Of a stretch of 64,000 nucleotides of DNA, positions 8,492-18,062 are shown one piece after another. Numbering within the stretch: the stretch's first letter is position 1; each line of letters begins with the position of its first letter. Origin of the DNA: Amycolatopsis regifaucium (GTDB lineage: Bacteria > Actinomycetota > Actinomycetes > Mycobacteriales > Pseudonocardiaceae); NCBI RefSeq assembly GCF_001613935.1, contig NZ_LQCI01000023.1:183786-247785 (forward strand), given 5' to 3'. The translations under genes were made by a program, and so were the position numbers. The notes below the pieces were generated by a model, which saw only the letters and a program-made list of their open reading frames with translations, did not search any database and was not told where the DNA came from.

Positions 8492-9424
8492 ATGAATTCC
8501 CGCCGTACCAAGAGTGTTTTCGCGGCTGTGTCCGCCTTGGCCGTCCTCGCCATGGGCGCGACGGCTTGCGCGTCGAGCGACAAGGCATCGACCGGTTCCG
8601 GCGCTCAGAACGCGTCCGCCGCGAACCCCGGTGCCGGTGACAAGATCAAGGTCGTCGCCTCGACGGACGTCTGGGGCAGCGTCGTGACCGCCGTCGGCGG
8701 CGACAAGGTCGAGGTCACCTCGATCATCCACGACCCCTCGGCGGACCCGCATTCCTACGAGACCACCGCCAGCGACGCCATCGCCGCGAAGAACGCGAAG
8801 CTGACGCTGTCCAACGGCGGCGGCTACGACGACTTCTTCTCCAAGCTCGCCGACCAGGCCACCGGCGCCCAGAAGCTGGTCGCCGTCGACATCGCCGCGA
8901 CGGGCAACGAGAACGAGCACGTCTGGTACAGCCTGCCCGGTGTCGAGAAGATCGCCGACCAGGTCGCCGCGAAGCTCGGCGAGATCCAGCCCGCTTCGAA
9001 GGACGCCTTCACCGCCAACGCGACCGCGTTCAAGGGCAAGACCCAGGAGCTGCTGAAGAAGGTCACCGGGCTGGGCGCTTCGAACGCCAAGGTCGTCGCG
9101 ACCGAACCGGTGGCGTACTACCTGCTGGACAGCGCGAAGGTCACCGACGCGACTCCGCCCGCCTTCGCCGAGGCCGTGGAAGCGGAGCAGGACGTGCCGG
9201 CCGCCGCGCTCAACGAGGTCAAGCAGCTGATCTCCGGCAAGCAGGTCAAGGCGCTGATCAACAACGCCCAGACCACCACCCCGGTCACCCAGCAGGTCGT
9301 CGGTGACGCCAAGAGCGCCGGGATCGCGGTCGTCGACGTGACCGAAACGCTTCCCCAGGGTGTGACCGACTACATTGCATGGATGACCAAGGAAGTGGAC
9401 TCGCTGGCGGGAGCACTGAAGTAG
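8492..9424 (+). CDS. znuA: Zinc/manganese ABC transporter substrate-binding lipoprotein
   Basis: The 310-aa product has a lipoprotein signal (MNSRRTKSVFAAV to the lipobox ATAC, cysteine near residue 26). The cluster A-I metal-binding fold is marked by DPSADPHSYE and by NENEHVWYSLP, which supply metal-site histidines. The long His-rich loop of E. coli ZnuA is absent. It would capture Zn2+ (or Mn2+) outside the membrane and hand it to the permease. A GGAG motif stands eight bases before the ATG. It is the first gene of a three-gene operon, followed immediately by the ATPase. Confidence 0.9.
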   Translation: MNSRRTKSVFAAVSALAVLAMGATACASSDKASTGSGAQNASAANPGAGDKIKVVASTDVWGSVVTAVGGDKVEVTSIIHDPSADPHSYETTASDAIAAKNAKLTLSNGGGYDDFFSKLADQATGAQKLVAVDIAATGNENEHVWYSLPGVEKIADQVAAKLGEIQPASKDAFTANATAFKGKTQELLKKVTGLGASNAKVVATEPVAYYLLDSAKVTDATPPAFAEAVEAEQDVPAAALNEVKQLISGKQVKALINNAQTTTPVTQQVVGDAKSAGIAVVDVTETLPQGVTDYIAWMTKEVDSLAGALK

Positions 9425-10257
9425 TGACCTCCGTACCCGCCGAGGCGCGCCCCGCGGTCCGTGTCCGCGGGGCGAGCCTCGCGTTCGGCACCAGAACCCT
9501 CTGGTCCGGACTCGACCTCGACGTCGAGCCCGGCGAGTTCCTCGCGATCCTCGGGCCGAACGGCTCCGGGAAGAGCAGCCTGCTCAAGGTGCTGCTCGGT
9601 CAGCAGGGGCTGCCGGAGGGCACGGTCGAGATCGCGGGCCGGCAGCCCGGCGGGCAGAACCGGCGGATCGGCTACATCCCGCAGCAGCGCGCCCTCGACG
9701 AGGGCCTGACGATGCGCGGGGTGGACCTGGTCGGCCTCGGCCTGGACGGGCACCGATGGGGGACAGGGCTCTTCGGCCTCGCGAAACGACGTCAGCTGGT
9801 GTCGCGGGCGATCGAGTCCGTCGGCGCGCAGGCCTATGCGAAGCAGCCGGTGGGGCGGCTTTCGGGCGGCGAGCAGCAGCGGCTTCGCGTCGCGCAATCG
9901 CTGGTCGGTGACCCCGAGGTCCTGCTGTGCGACGAGCCGCTGCTCTCCCTCGACCTCGCCCATCAGCGCGCCGTCAGCGAGCTGATCGACGAGCGGCGGC
10001 GTTCGGCGAACACCGCCGTCCTGTTCGTCACCCACGAGATCAATCCGATCTTGTCCTATGTGGACAGGATGCTGTACCTGGTGAACGGCCAGTTCCGGGT
10101 CGGTAAACCGGACGAGGTGATGAACTCGGAGACGTTGTCCGAGCTGTACGGCACGCGGATCGAGGTGCTCAAGGTCGGCGGCCAGATCCACGTCGCCGGG
10201 GCACAGAGCGCGCTGTGCGAGGACGAACCCCACCACATCGACGAACAGGCCAGCTGA
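9424..10257 (+). CDS. znuC: Zinc/manganese ABC transporter ATP-binding protein
   Basis: This 277-aa ABC ATPase carries Walker A GPNGSGKSS, signature LSGGEQQR, Walker B LLCDEPLLSLD and the switch histidine in FVTHE. Its GTG shares the last base of the znuA stop, which shows translational coupling. It powers import through the adjacent permease at the inner face of the membrane. An in-frame ATG inside znuA (9379) is less likely as start. Confidence 0.93.
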   Translation: MTSVPAEARPAVRVRGASLAFGTRTLWSGLDLDVEPGEFLAILGPNGSGKSSLLKVLLGQQGLPEGTVEIAGRQPGGQNRRIGYIPQQRALDEGLTMRGVDLVGLGLDGHRWGTGLFGLAKRRQLVSRAIESVGAQAYAKQPVGRLSGGEQQRLRVAQSLVGDPEVLLCDEPLLSLDLAHQRAVSELIDERRRSANTAVLFVTHEINPILSYVDRMLYLVNGQFRVGKPDEVMNSETLSELYGTRIEVLKVGGQIHVAGAQSALCEDEPHHIDEQAS

Positions 10258-10262
10258 ACACC

Positions 10263-11144
10263 GTGGACAAGATGTTCGACTTCGCCCTGACCGGCGAACT
10301 TCTCGGCCTCGACTTCGTGCAGACCGCGCTGCTGGCGGCCGCCGTACTCGGCCTGGTCGCGGGGGTGCTCGGCCCGCTGGTCGTCATGCGGCGGATGTCG
10401 TTCGCCGTGCACGGCACCGCCGAACTCGCCTTCACCGGCGCGGCGGGCGCGCTGCTGCTCGGCGTCGGCGTCGAACTCGGCGGCCTCGCGGGCGCGGTGA
10501 TCGCCGCCCTGCTGATCGGGATCCTCGGCGGCCGCGAGTCCGAACGCGACTCCGTGATCGGCGTGATCCTCGCCTTCGGGCTCGGCATGGGCGTCCTGCT
10601 GCTCTCGTTCTACGAAGGCCGCAGCGCCAACAAGTTCGGCATCCTCGTCGGGCAGATCATCACCATCGACTCCACCAACCTGAACCTGCTCGTCGGCGCC
10701 TCGGTCGTCGTACTGGTGGTGCTCGCGGTGATCTACCGGCCGCTGCTGTTCGCCACGGTGGATCCCGCGGTCGCGGCGGCCCGCGGCGTGCCGGTCCGGC
10801 TGCTGTCGCTGATCTTCGCGGTGCTGGTCGGGATTTCGAGCGCGCTCGGCGTGCAGATCGTCGGCGCGCTGCTCGTGGTCTCCCTGATGGTGACCCCGGC
10901 CGCGGCGGCCGCGCGGGTCACGGCCAGCCCGTGGAAGGCGACCGTGCTGTCGATCGTGTTCGCCGAGATCGCGGCGCTCGGCGGGATCATCCTTTCGCTC
11001 GCGCCGGGGAAGCCGGTGAGCGCGTTCGTCACGACGATCTCGTTCGTGATCTACCTGGTGTGCCGCCTCATCGCGTGGCTGCGCGGCCGAAGCACCCGGG
11101 TCCGCGTCGAGCCCACCGCGAAGGCACAGCCCGCCCTGCGTTAG
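10263..11144 (+). CDS. znuB: Zinc/manganese ABC transporter permease
   Basis: The product is about 293 aa with eight to nine hydrophobic segments of the ABC-3 permease family; VVMRRMSFAVHGTAELAF is the characteristic conserved segment near the N-terminus. It starts at GTG 10263, or at ATG 10272 three codons later, five bases after the ATPase stop. It forms the membrane channel of the system. The last four bases overlap the convergent AlgJ/AlgX-like gene. Confidence 0.92.
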   Translation: MDKMFDFALTGELLGLDFVQTALLAAAVLGLVAGVLGPLVVMRRMSFAVHGTAELAFTGAAGALLLGVGVELGGLAGAVIAALLIGILGGRESERDSVIGVILAFGLGMGVLLLSFYEGRSANKFGILVGQIITIDSTNLNLLVGASVVVLVVLAVIYRPLLFATVDPAVAAARGVPVRLLSLIFAVLVGISSALGVQIVGALLVVSLMVTPAAAAARVTASPWKATVLSIVFAEIAALGGIILSLAPGKPVSAFVTTISFVIYLVCRLIAWLRGRSTRVRVEPTAKAQPALR

Positions 11145-12454
11145 CGGATCGGGTTCTCGGCGAGCGCCTTTTTGACCGCTTCGAGGAACCCGGGGTCGAT
11201 GAACGCGAGCTGCCCACCGGCGACACTGCGCTCCACGGCTTCGAGGACGACGATGTTCGCGTTCACGAAAGCGTTGACGGCTTCGGCCTGCGACGTCTTC
11301 TGGGTGAAATGCGCCAGCATCGTCAGGTTCGTGAACGCGCCGGAGAGGTACCGCGAAGACGCCTTCGTGAACGAGTCCCCGTAGATCAGGATCTTGTCGT
11401 CCACGGTCCCGATCAGCGGGCTGGCGGTGCGGTACACCGGCCGGTCGATGTCGCCGTTGGATTCGCCCGCGCGCTCGACCATGCCGTCGGGACGGAGGCT
11501 GTAGAGCGTGTTCGTCTTGGTGCCCTGTCTGTTGATCAGCGGCGGCAGGTCCGCGACCGTGTCGTACTGGCCGACGGGCACGCTGACCCAGGTCTGCGTG
11601 ACGCCCGGTTTGATCGCGTTCGCGATGGCGCGGGTCATCACCAGCGCGCCTTCGTCGGCCCAGTGCGTGTCGTTGGACGGGTAGATCGGGTGCTGTACCC
11701 GGCCCTCGGACGCGCGTAGTTCGGGCCGCAGGTCGATCGCGCGGGCGTCCTTGATCATCCGGTGCCAGGTGCTCGCCTCGGCCGAACGCGAGCAGTCCTT
11801 GCCGGGGTAGCTGTCGGGCAGGAACTGCGGGACCATCGTCGACTTGTCCGGCGCGACGACGAGTTCGAACCGGCGCCCGGACTGCTCGACCGCGCGCCGC
11901 AGCTCGTTGATCTTGGCGATGGTCTCGGGCAGCGGACGGGACGGATCGCATTTCGCGTCGGCGTCGTAACCGTAGTAGAGCCAGCCGTCACGGCCCTGGA
12001 CGACGCGGCGATAGCCGGACGCGGCGTTCGGCGTCGGACCCTGGGTGGGCGCGATCTTGGTCGGCGAGGGGGCGGGCGGGGCGGGGATCGGGCCTGCCTG
12101 CTGCTGCGGTGGCGGCTGGTCGAGCGGGGCGCCCTCGCCGAAGATCCCGCGGCTGATCGCGTCGGCGGCGGCGATCGCGCCCGGCCGGAACGACAACTGG
12201 TCGATGGCCCAGGCAGGCATGTCGGTGAAGAAGCCCCAGCCCTTGTCGAGGCCGGGGAAACTCGCGAGCTTGTGGTTCTCGATCTCACCCGGTCGCACGC
12301 CGAACACCCACAGCAGAGCCGGGGTGGTGAAGAACAGGAGCGCGCTGATGAGCGCGGTCAGCTGCCTGCCGCCGTGGCGGGGACGGTGCAGGGCGTGTTC
12401 ACGCGGAAGCCACGCCTCGTGCACAGCCGGCAGTTGCTGGGGTTCGGACGCCAC
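11141..12454 (-). CDS. AlgJ/AlgX-like SGNH acyltransferase-type protein
   Basis: About 437 aa from GTG 12454; a longer ATG start at 12502 is possible. One N-terminal membrane anchor (ALISALLFFTTPALLWVFGV) is followed by a proline-rich linker and a periplasm-type SGNH domain. The catalytic aspartate/histidine pair is in NDTHW and the serine in GDSF, the order seen in AlgJ/AlgX proteins that O-acetylate polysaccharides. These usually act with an MBOAT protein, and one is encoded 10.5 kb away at 22970-24403. The glycan acceptor is unknown, and the pairing of the two is inference. Confidence 0.75.
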   Translation of the reverse strand: MASEPQQLPAVHEAWLPREHALHRPRHGGRQLTALISALLFFTTPALLWVFGVRPGEIENHKLASFPGLDKGWGFFTDMPAWAIDQLSFRPGAIAAADAISRGIFGEGAPLDQPPPQQQAGPIPAPPAPSPTKIAPTQGPTPNAASGYRRVVQGRDGWLYYGYDADAKCDPSRPLPETIAKINELRRAVEQSGRRFELVVAPDKSTMVPQFLPDSYPGKDCSRSAEASTWHRMIKDARAIDLRPELRASEGRVQHPIYPSNDTHWADEGALVMTRAIANAIKPGVTQTWVSVPVGQYDTVADLPPLINRQGTKTNTLYSLRPDGMVERAGESNGDIDRPVYRTASPLIGTVDDKILIYGDSFTKASSRYLSGAFTNLTMLAHFTQKTSQAEAVNAFVNANIVVLEAVERSVAGGQLAFIDPGFLEAVKKALAENPIR

Positions 12455-12544
12455 CCCACCACCGTAATCACCCCGTGTCTCCCGCACGTGAGAACGCCCC
12501 ACTTCGCGCGCCCGGATCGCGTTTAGCCCGCTGAAGGCGATCAG

Positions 12545-13768
12545 TCAGTGGAGCATGAGCAGGACCTGCAGCTCACCGACCACGAAGCCGATGGCGCCAC
12601 CGACGGCGATGAGTTTCCACTCGTCTTGCCGGAACGCCGGCCGCAACAGGCCCTCGAACTCCAGCGGCGTCAGCCCGAGCATCCGCCGCTCGACGATCTT
12701 CGCGACGTCCATCGCCTCGGTCAGATAGCCCTCGGCGTGGCGGATCGTCGGCGGCAGGCGCTCCAGCGCCTTCCGCGCGGCCGCCTGCTTGATCACCTGC
12801 AGCCGTTGCCCGCCGACGGCCAGTGCCACCATCGGTCGCGCGGCACTGGCCTGCTCGTCGACGGCTTTCGCCACGAGCCGTTCGACCAGCGCGTACAAGC
12901 GGTCCGACCGCGGCCCGCGCAGCGCCGCGTCGAGTAGGTTCGGCACGGTGAGGATCTCGTTCGCGATCATCTCGCCGTACTGGTGCGCGACCTCGGCCCG
13001 CCGCCGCTGGAACTTGCCCTGGAGGATCACCCGGCCGAGCCGCACCGGCTCGCGCGGCACGAAGATCAGCTTGATCGCCAGCCAGTCGGTGAACAGCCCG
13101 ATGCAGCCGCCGAAGATCGGCAGCACCCACGGTTCCTTCGTCGCCGCCCAGACGATCGCCTGCACGACGCCGAGCCCGAAGCCGAAGTAGATCCCGGTGC
13201 GCGCGATGAACGCCATCTCCGGCCGTGACGTCTCGCGGATCAGCCGGACGAGCAGTTTCTTGTCCCTGGTGAGCCGCTGCACGGTCATGTGCTGGAAGTC
13301 GAGCACCTCGTCGAGGTTCTCGGTCAGCTCCGCCATGAACTCGCGCACCAGCCGAGGGGTGGCCGCCTGGACCTGCTTGATCAGCAGCTCCTGGGCCATC
13401 GTCGGCATGACCTCCCAAAGCCTGGGATGGTGCTGTTCGAGCACTTCGCGGGCGACCTCGTCCACGGCCCGCAGCAGCGGCTGCTCGATCTCGCGCGTGA
13501 TGATCGCCGGATCGATCCGGCGGAAGACCTCTTTGACGTCCAGCAGATTCGACGTCAACAGCTCGGTCGCGACGGCGGCCATCCGCCCACCGTGTTTGGG
13601 CACCACGCCCTGCCAGCCGAGGAACGGCTTGACCCCGACGAACTCCAGCGGCTTGAACATCATCTCGATGGCGACGCGTTTGGTGACGTAGCCGATCAGC
13701 GCGGCGATGAACGGGATCGCGGCATACAGCCACCAGTGCCGGGCGAGGTCGTCGAGGACGGCGTCCAC
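12545..13768 (-). CDS. DUF445 membrane protein, copy 1
   Basis: The 407-aa product is the third in transcription order of three tandem paralogues. It opens with an N-terminal transmembrane segment and the signature FIAALIGYVTKRVAIEMMFKP. A long helical region follows, then a second hydrophobic pair near residues 190-235, and the C-terminal hairpin GGAIGFVVGELQVLLMLH. The function of the family is unknown. The GTG start follows GAGGAGG at five bases. It is the most divergent of the three copies in its central part. Confidence 0.85.
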   Translation of the reverse strand: MDAVLDDLARHWWLYAAIPFIAALIGYVTKRVAIEMMFKPLEFVGVKPFLGWQGVVPKHGGRMAAVATELLTSNLLDVKEVFRRIDPAIITREIEQPLLRAVDEVAREVLEQHHPRLWEVMPTMAQELLIKQVQAATPRLVREFMAELTENLDEVLDFQHMTVQRLTRDKKLLVRLIRETSRPEMAFIARTGIYFGFGLGVVQAIVWAATKEPWVLPIFGGCIGLFTDWLAIKLIFVPREPVRLGRVILQGKFQRRRAEVAHQYGEMIANEILTVPNLLDAALRGPRSDRLYALVERLVAKAVDEQASAARPMVALAVGGQRLQVIKQAAARKALERLPPTIRHAEGYLTEAMDVAKIVERRMLGLTPLEFEGLLRPAFRQDEWKLIAVGGAIGFVVGELQVLLMLH

Positions 13769-13819
13769 GGGACCTCCTCGCTCGTTCTCCGGCGGATGGG
13801 AAACGGTATCGGGTACCCG

Positions 13820-15046
13820 TCAGTGAAGCAGGAGGAGCACCTGAAGTTCACCGACAAGGCCGCCGATCACCGCGCCGACGGCGATCAGCTTCCACTCGTC
13901 CTGCCGGAACGCCGGGCGCAGCAACTGCTCGAATTCGAGCGGGTTCAGCCGCCGCATTCTGTCCACAATGGTGTTCCGGACGTCGAGTGCGTTGACCGCG
14001 TAGGCCTCGGCGTGCCGGATCGTCTCCGGGATCCGCGCCGCCGCCTTCGCCGCCGCCGTCTGCTTCATCTCCTGGAACCGCCTGCTCCCGACGGCCATCG
14101 CGACGAACGGCTTCACGACACTGGCCTGCGCGTCGATGGTCCGCTGCACCTCGCGGGTGATCATCGTGAACAGTTTGTCCGACTTCGGCCCGCTCAGCAC
14201 GGCTTCGAGCAGGTTCGGGATGGTGATGATCTCGCGCGCGATCATGTCGCCGTAGTCGGCGGCCACCTGGTCCTTGCGTTTCTGGAACACGCCCTGCCAG
14301 GTGTAGAAGCCGAAGAACCGTTTCGGCTCACGCGGCAGGAAGATCATCTTCAGCGCGATCCAGTCGGTGAACCAGCCGATGCCGATACCGAACAGCGGCA
14401 GCACGATCGGCGACTTCGTCAGTGCCCACACGAGCAGTTGGACACAGCCGAGGGAGAAGCCGAACACGATCCCGGACCGCGCGATGAACCGCATCTCCGG
14501 CCGCGAGATGTCGCGGATCAGGCGGTTCAGCAAGGCCTTGTCGCGCACCAGGTTCGTCACGACCATGTGCTTGAGGTCGAGGACGTCCTCGATGTTCTCC
14601 GCGATCTCGCCCATGATCTTCGTGATCGCTCGCGGCGCTTCGGCCTGCACGCGTTTGAGAAGCAGCTGCTGGGCGGTGTTCGGCAGCACCTCCCACAGCC
14701 GCGGCTGGTACTGCTCCATCACCTCGCGGGTGACGTCCTCGACGACGCGGAGCAGCGGCTGTTCGATCTCCTTCGCCACCTGCGCGGGATCGAGCCTGGC
14801 GAAGATCTCCTTCGGGTCGACGAGGTTGCTCGTCAGCATCTCGGTGGCGGTGGCGGCCATCCGCTCGGCGTTCGCGGGCAGGACACCCTGCCAGCCGAGG
14901 AACGGTTTGACGCCGACGAATTCCACCGGCTTGAACATCATCTCGATGGCGACGCGTTTGGTGACGTAGCCGATCAACGCCGCGATGAACGGCATGGTGA
15001 CGTACACCGGCCAGTGCTCGCCGAGGTCGGCGATGACGGCGTTCAC
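13820..15046 (-). CDS. DUF445 membrane protein, copy 2
   Basis: This 408-aa paralogue of its neighbours shares IGYVTKRVAIEMMFKP, VKPFLGWQGVLP and the terminal GELQVLLLLH. It starts with GTG 15046 behind a purine-rich GGGAGGGGCTGGAA. Spacing to the flanking copies is 48-51 bp, so the three probably form one transcript. No catalytic motif is visible. The conserved terminal helices suggest membrane insertion at both ends with a large cytoplasmic helical body. Confidence 0.85.
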   Translation of the reverse strand: MNAVIADLGEHWPVYVTMPFIAALIGYVTKRVAIEMMFKPVEFVGVKPFLGWQGVLPANAERMAATATEMLTSNLVDPKEIFARLDPAQVAKEIEQPLLRVVEDVTREVMEQYQPRLWEVLPNTAQQLLLKRVQAEAPRAITKIMGEIAENIEDVLDLKHMVVTNLVRDKALLNRLIRDISRPEMRFIARSGIVFGFSLGCVQLLVWALTKSPIVLPLFGIGIGWFTDWIALKMIFLPREPKRFFGFYTWQGVFQKRKDQVAADYGDMIAREIITIPNLLEAVLSGPKSDKLFTMITREVQRTIDAQASVVKPFVAMAVGSRRFQEMKQTAAAKAAARIPETIRHAEAYAVNALDVRNTIVDRMRRLNPLEFEQLLRPAFRQDEWKLIAVGAVIGGLVGELQVLLLLH

Positions 15047-15094
15047 TTCCAGCCCCTCCCGCGTCTCGCTTGAGGGGAACCTAGCCGCCGGTCC

Positions 15095-16324
15095 TCAATG
15101 GAGGATGAGCAGGACCTGAAGTTCACCCACGAGCCCGCCGATCACCGCGCCGACCGCGATCAGTTTCCATTCGTCCTGCTGGAAGGCCGGGCGCAGGATC
15201 CCCTCGAACTCGAGCGGGGTCAGTTGCTGCATCTTCACGACGATCGTGTTGCGCACGTCGAGCGCGCCTGTGGCGTAACTCTCCACGTGTTTCACCGTTT
15301 CGGGGAGGTACGCGATCACCTTCTCCGCCGCGGCCTGCTTCATCTCCTGGTATTGCTTGCCGCCGACGGTCAGCGCCACCAGCGGTTTCGCGACGCTCGC
15401 CTGCGCGTCGATGGTCCGCCGCACCTCGCGGGTGATCATCGCGAACAGCTTGTCCGACTTCGGCCCGGTGAGCACGGCCTCCATCACGTTCCGGACGGTG
15501 AGGACCTCGTCCGCGATCAACGTGCCGTAGTCGCGGGCGACCGCCTGACGGCGTTTCTGGAACATGCCCTGCCAGCTGAAGAACAGGAACCGGCGCGGCT
15601 CACGCGGGTAGAAGATCATCTTCAAGGCCAGCCAGTCCGTGACGAACCCCGTGACGAAACCGAAGATCGGCATGATCAACGGCTGCTTCGTCAGCGCCCA
15701 CACGACAAACTGGACCAGGCCGATGATGAAGCCGAAGTAGATCCCGGACCGGGCGATGAAGCGGAGTTCCGGGGTCGCGACCTCCTTGATCAGGCGGCAG
15801 GTCAGCGATTTGTCCCGGACCATCGCGTTGATCAGCATCTCGTTGACGTCGAGGACCTCGTCGATGTTCGTCGACACCTCGCGCATCAGCCGCGCGACGA
15901 CCTTCGGCGCCTGCGCCCGGACCTGGTCGACCAGCATCCGCTGCGCCCGCGTCGGCAGCAGCTCCCACAACCGGGGCTGGTACTGCTCCATCACCTCGCG
16001 GGTGACGTCTTCGACGGCCTTGAGGAGCGGTTCTTCCAGTTCCTTGACCACCTCGTCGGCATCGAGCCGCGAAAAGATCTCCCGCGGATCGACGAGGTTC
16101 TTGGTCAGCAGGTCGACGGCGGTGGCCGCCATCCGGCGCGAGTTGGCCGGGATGACCCCCTGCCAGCCGAGGAAGGGTTTGATCCCGACGAATTCGAGCG
16201 GGCGGAACATCATCTCGATGGCGACGCGTTTGGTGAGGTAGCCGATGAGCGCGGCGATGAACGGCATCGTGGCGTAGACGTGCCAGTGGTCCCGGATGTC
16301 GTCGAGGATCGCCGAGATGTCCAA
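15095..16324 (-). CDS. DUF445 membrane protein, copy 3 (first of the operon)
   Basis: The 409-aa product is closest to copy 2 (for example DKLFAMITREVRRTIDAQAS against DKLFTMITREVQRTIDAQAS). The start is TTG 16324, supported by AGGGAGG five bases upstream. It has the same family signatures at both ends. As the first gene of the triplet it is divergent from the DivIVA-like coiled-coil gene, with 122 bp between them. Confidence 0.85.
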   Translation of the reverse strand: MDISAILDDIRDHWHVYATMPFIAALIGYLTKRVAIEMMFRPLEFVGIKPFLGWQGVIPANSRRMAATAVDLLTKNLVDPREIFSRLDADEVVKELEEPLLKAVEDVTREVMEQYQPRLWELLPTRAQRMLVDQVRAQAPKVVARLMREVSTNIDEVLDVNEMLINAMVRDKSLTCRLIKEVATPELRFIARSGIYFGFIIGLVQFVVWALTKQPLIMPIFGFVTGFVTDWLALKMIFYPREPRRFLFFSWQGMFQKRRQAVARDYGTLIADEVLTVRNVMEAVLTGPKSDKLFAMITREVRRTIDAQASVAKPLVALTVGGKQYQEMKQAAAEKVIAYLPETVKHVESYATGALDVRNTIVVKMQQLTPLEFEGILRPAFQQDEWKLIAVGAVIGGLVGELQVLLILH

Positions 16325-16446
16325 CCGGGCCTCCCTGCTTACGACCTGTCAACAACGCAGGATGCCATGTGATCGACCGGTCGTGCGCCGAGTGCAGCCG
16401 TTTGGCGGTACTACCCGCCTGGCCCCTGCTCATTAAGGTGGCCGCC

Positions 16447-17355
16447 ATGGTCGCTCCTGAGAAGTCGGCGCCTCAGGCGCCCTCAGCGAAATCGCCCCGA
16501 TTCGCGGGCTCTGTCCGCGGCTACGACAAGCGTCAGGTCGACGAGCGGCTCGCCGAACTGTCGACCGAACTCAAACAGCTCTCGCGCAACCGCGACGAGG
16601 CCGTGGCGACCGCCGCCGAACTCACCAAGGCGCTCGGCCACGCGCAGAAGGAACTGGACGAGACCAAGGCCGCGCTCGTACGGATGAGCTCGAGTCCGTC
16701 CGGCGCCGGCGCGATGGCCGAGCGCGTCCGCATGATGATGCAGCTCGCCGAGGAGGAGATCGCCGACCTCAAGGCCGCCGCGGAGGCGGACGCCAAGTCG
16801 ACGCGGGCCGAAGCGGACAAGTACGCCCACGAGACCCAGCGCGCCATCGACAAGGCGGCCAAGGACGCCCAGGCGGAGCGCGAGAAATTGCTCGCGGACG
16901 CCAAGGCCGAGATCGAGCGGCTGAACGCCGAGGCGGCGCAGAAGCGCAAGGACCTGGACATGGAGAGTGTCCGGACCCGCGCCGCCGCGGACAAGAAGGC
17001 CGAAGAGGCTTCGGCGGCTCGTCGCGCGGAGGCGGAGAAGGCCTCGGCGGACAAGATCGCCAGGTCGGAGAAGGCTTCGGCCGAGGACATCGCGGCGAAG
17101 CAGGAGCAGGTCGCGGAGGCCCTCGCCGACGCGAAGACTCAGCAGACCGAGGCTCAGCAGGCCCGGAAGCTCGCGATGGAACTGCGGTCGAAGGTCGCCG
17201 AACGGCTTTCCGCCACGGACGTCGCCGTCCAGGAGGCCATCCGGCTGCTGGCGCCCGCCTCCGACGCCGAAGCCGCCAAACCGGAGGCCGCGCAGAAGCC
17301 GGCCTCCACCAAGACCACCGGTCCTCGCCCTGATCGCGCGACTCCTGGTACATGA
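16447..17355 (+). CDS. DivIVA-like coiled-coil protein
   Basis: This 302-aa soluble protein starts at ATG 16447 behind AAGGTGG. Residues about 18-35 contain FAGSVRGYDKRQVDERL, which matches the DivIVA N-terminal motif (FxxxxRGYDxxxVDxFL). A very long Ala/Glu/Lys-rich coiled coil covers most of the remainder, ending in an Ala/Pro/Lys-rich tail. Proteins of this type mark poles or septa and organise cell-wall growth in actinobacteria. Wag31 itself is usually encoded near ftsZ, so this is an additional member. Confidence 0.75.
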   Translation: MVAPEKSAPQAPSAKSPRFAGSVRGYDKRQVDERLAELSTELKQLSRNRDEAVATAAELTKALGHAQKELDETKAALVRMSSSPSGAGAMAERVRMMMQLAEEEIADLKAAAEADAKSTRAEADKYAHETQRAIDKAAKDAQAEREKLLADAKAEIERLNAEAAQKRKDLDMESVRTRAAADKKAEEASAARRAEAEKASADKIARSEKASAEDIAAKQEQVAEALADAKTQQTEAQQARKLAMELRSKVAERLSATDVAVQEAIRLLAPASDAEAAKPEAAQKPASTKTTGPRPDRATPGT

Positions 17356-17411
17356 TGGACTTCCCGAATCGCCACTCACGACCACCCGCACCGATACGTC
17401 ATCCTTGACCG

Positions 17412-18062
17412 ATGATCCTGGCCGAAGAACGCGCGGCGGTCTGCGAATTCGTCCGCCGGATGACCGCGGACGGACTCGTGGTCGGCACGTCCGGCAACGT
17501 CTCCGCGAGGCGGGGCGATCTGGTCGCGGTGACCCCGACCGGGGTCGGCTACGCCGGGCTCCGGCCGGAAGACGTGCCGGTGGTCCGCCTCGACGGCGAG
17601 GTCGTCGACGGCTCGCTCAAACCGACCAGCGAACTCCCCATGCATCTCACCGTGTACCGGGAAGCGGCGGATCCGGACGGCAAGGCGGTCTCCGCCGTGG
17701 TGCACACCCATTCCGTGCACGCCACGGCCGTCTCCACCCTCGTCGACGAGGTGCCGCCGATCCACTACATGCTCGCCGCGATCGGTCCGACGGCCCGCGT
17801 CGCGTCCTACGCGACGTACGGCACCGAAGAGCTCGCCAAGGCGATGCTGGAGGCCTTGGCAGGCCGTAGGGGCTGTCTGCTGGCCAACCACGGCACGATC
17901 ACCTTCGGCGACAGCCTCGGCTCCGCGTACAGCCGCGCCCAGCAGCTCGAATGGGTTTGCCGGGTCTGGCTGACGGCGCGGGCGGCGGGAACGCCGAACC
18001 TGCTCCCGCCGGCCGAGATCGAGCACGTCGTGGAGAAACTCCGCGGCTACGGGCAGCCTTAG
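17412..18062 (+). CDS. Class II aldolase/adducin-family protein (fuculose-phosphate aldolase type)
   Basis: The 216-aa product has the family hallmarks: GTSGNVS near residue 25, TPTG, the catalytic-type glutamate in SELPMH, the metal-binding HTHSVHA and a third histidine in NHG. These enzymes cleave or form C-C bonds in sugar phosphates such as L-fuculose 1-phosphate or L-ribulose 5-phosphate, using Zn2+. The exact substrate cannot be set. The gene is convergent with the HD protein and overlaps it by four bases. Confidence 0.86.
   Translation: MILAEERAAVCEFVRRMTADGLVVGTSGNVSARRGDLVAVTPTGVGYAGLRPEDVPVVRLDGEVVDGSLKPTSELPMHLTVYREAADPDGKAVSAVVHTHSVHATAVSTLVDEVPPIHYMLAAIGPTARVASYATYGTEELAKAMLEALAGRRGCLLANHGTITFGDSLGSAYSRAQQLEWVCRVWLTARAAGTPNLLPPAEIEHVVEKLRGYGQP

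Noticed and set aside
13289..16372. Long plus-strand open frames across the DUF445 genes
   Set aside because: They are His/Asp/Arg-rich mirror frames of the three DUF445 genes, with no start signal or family match.
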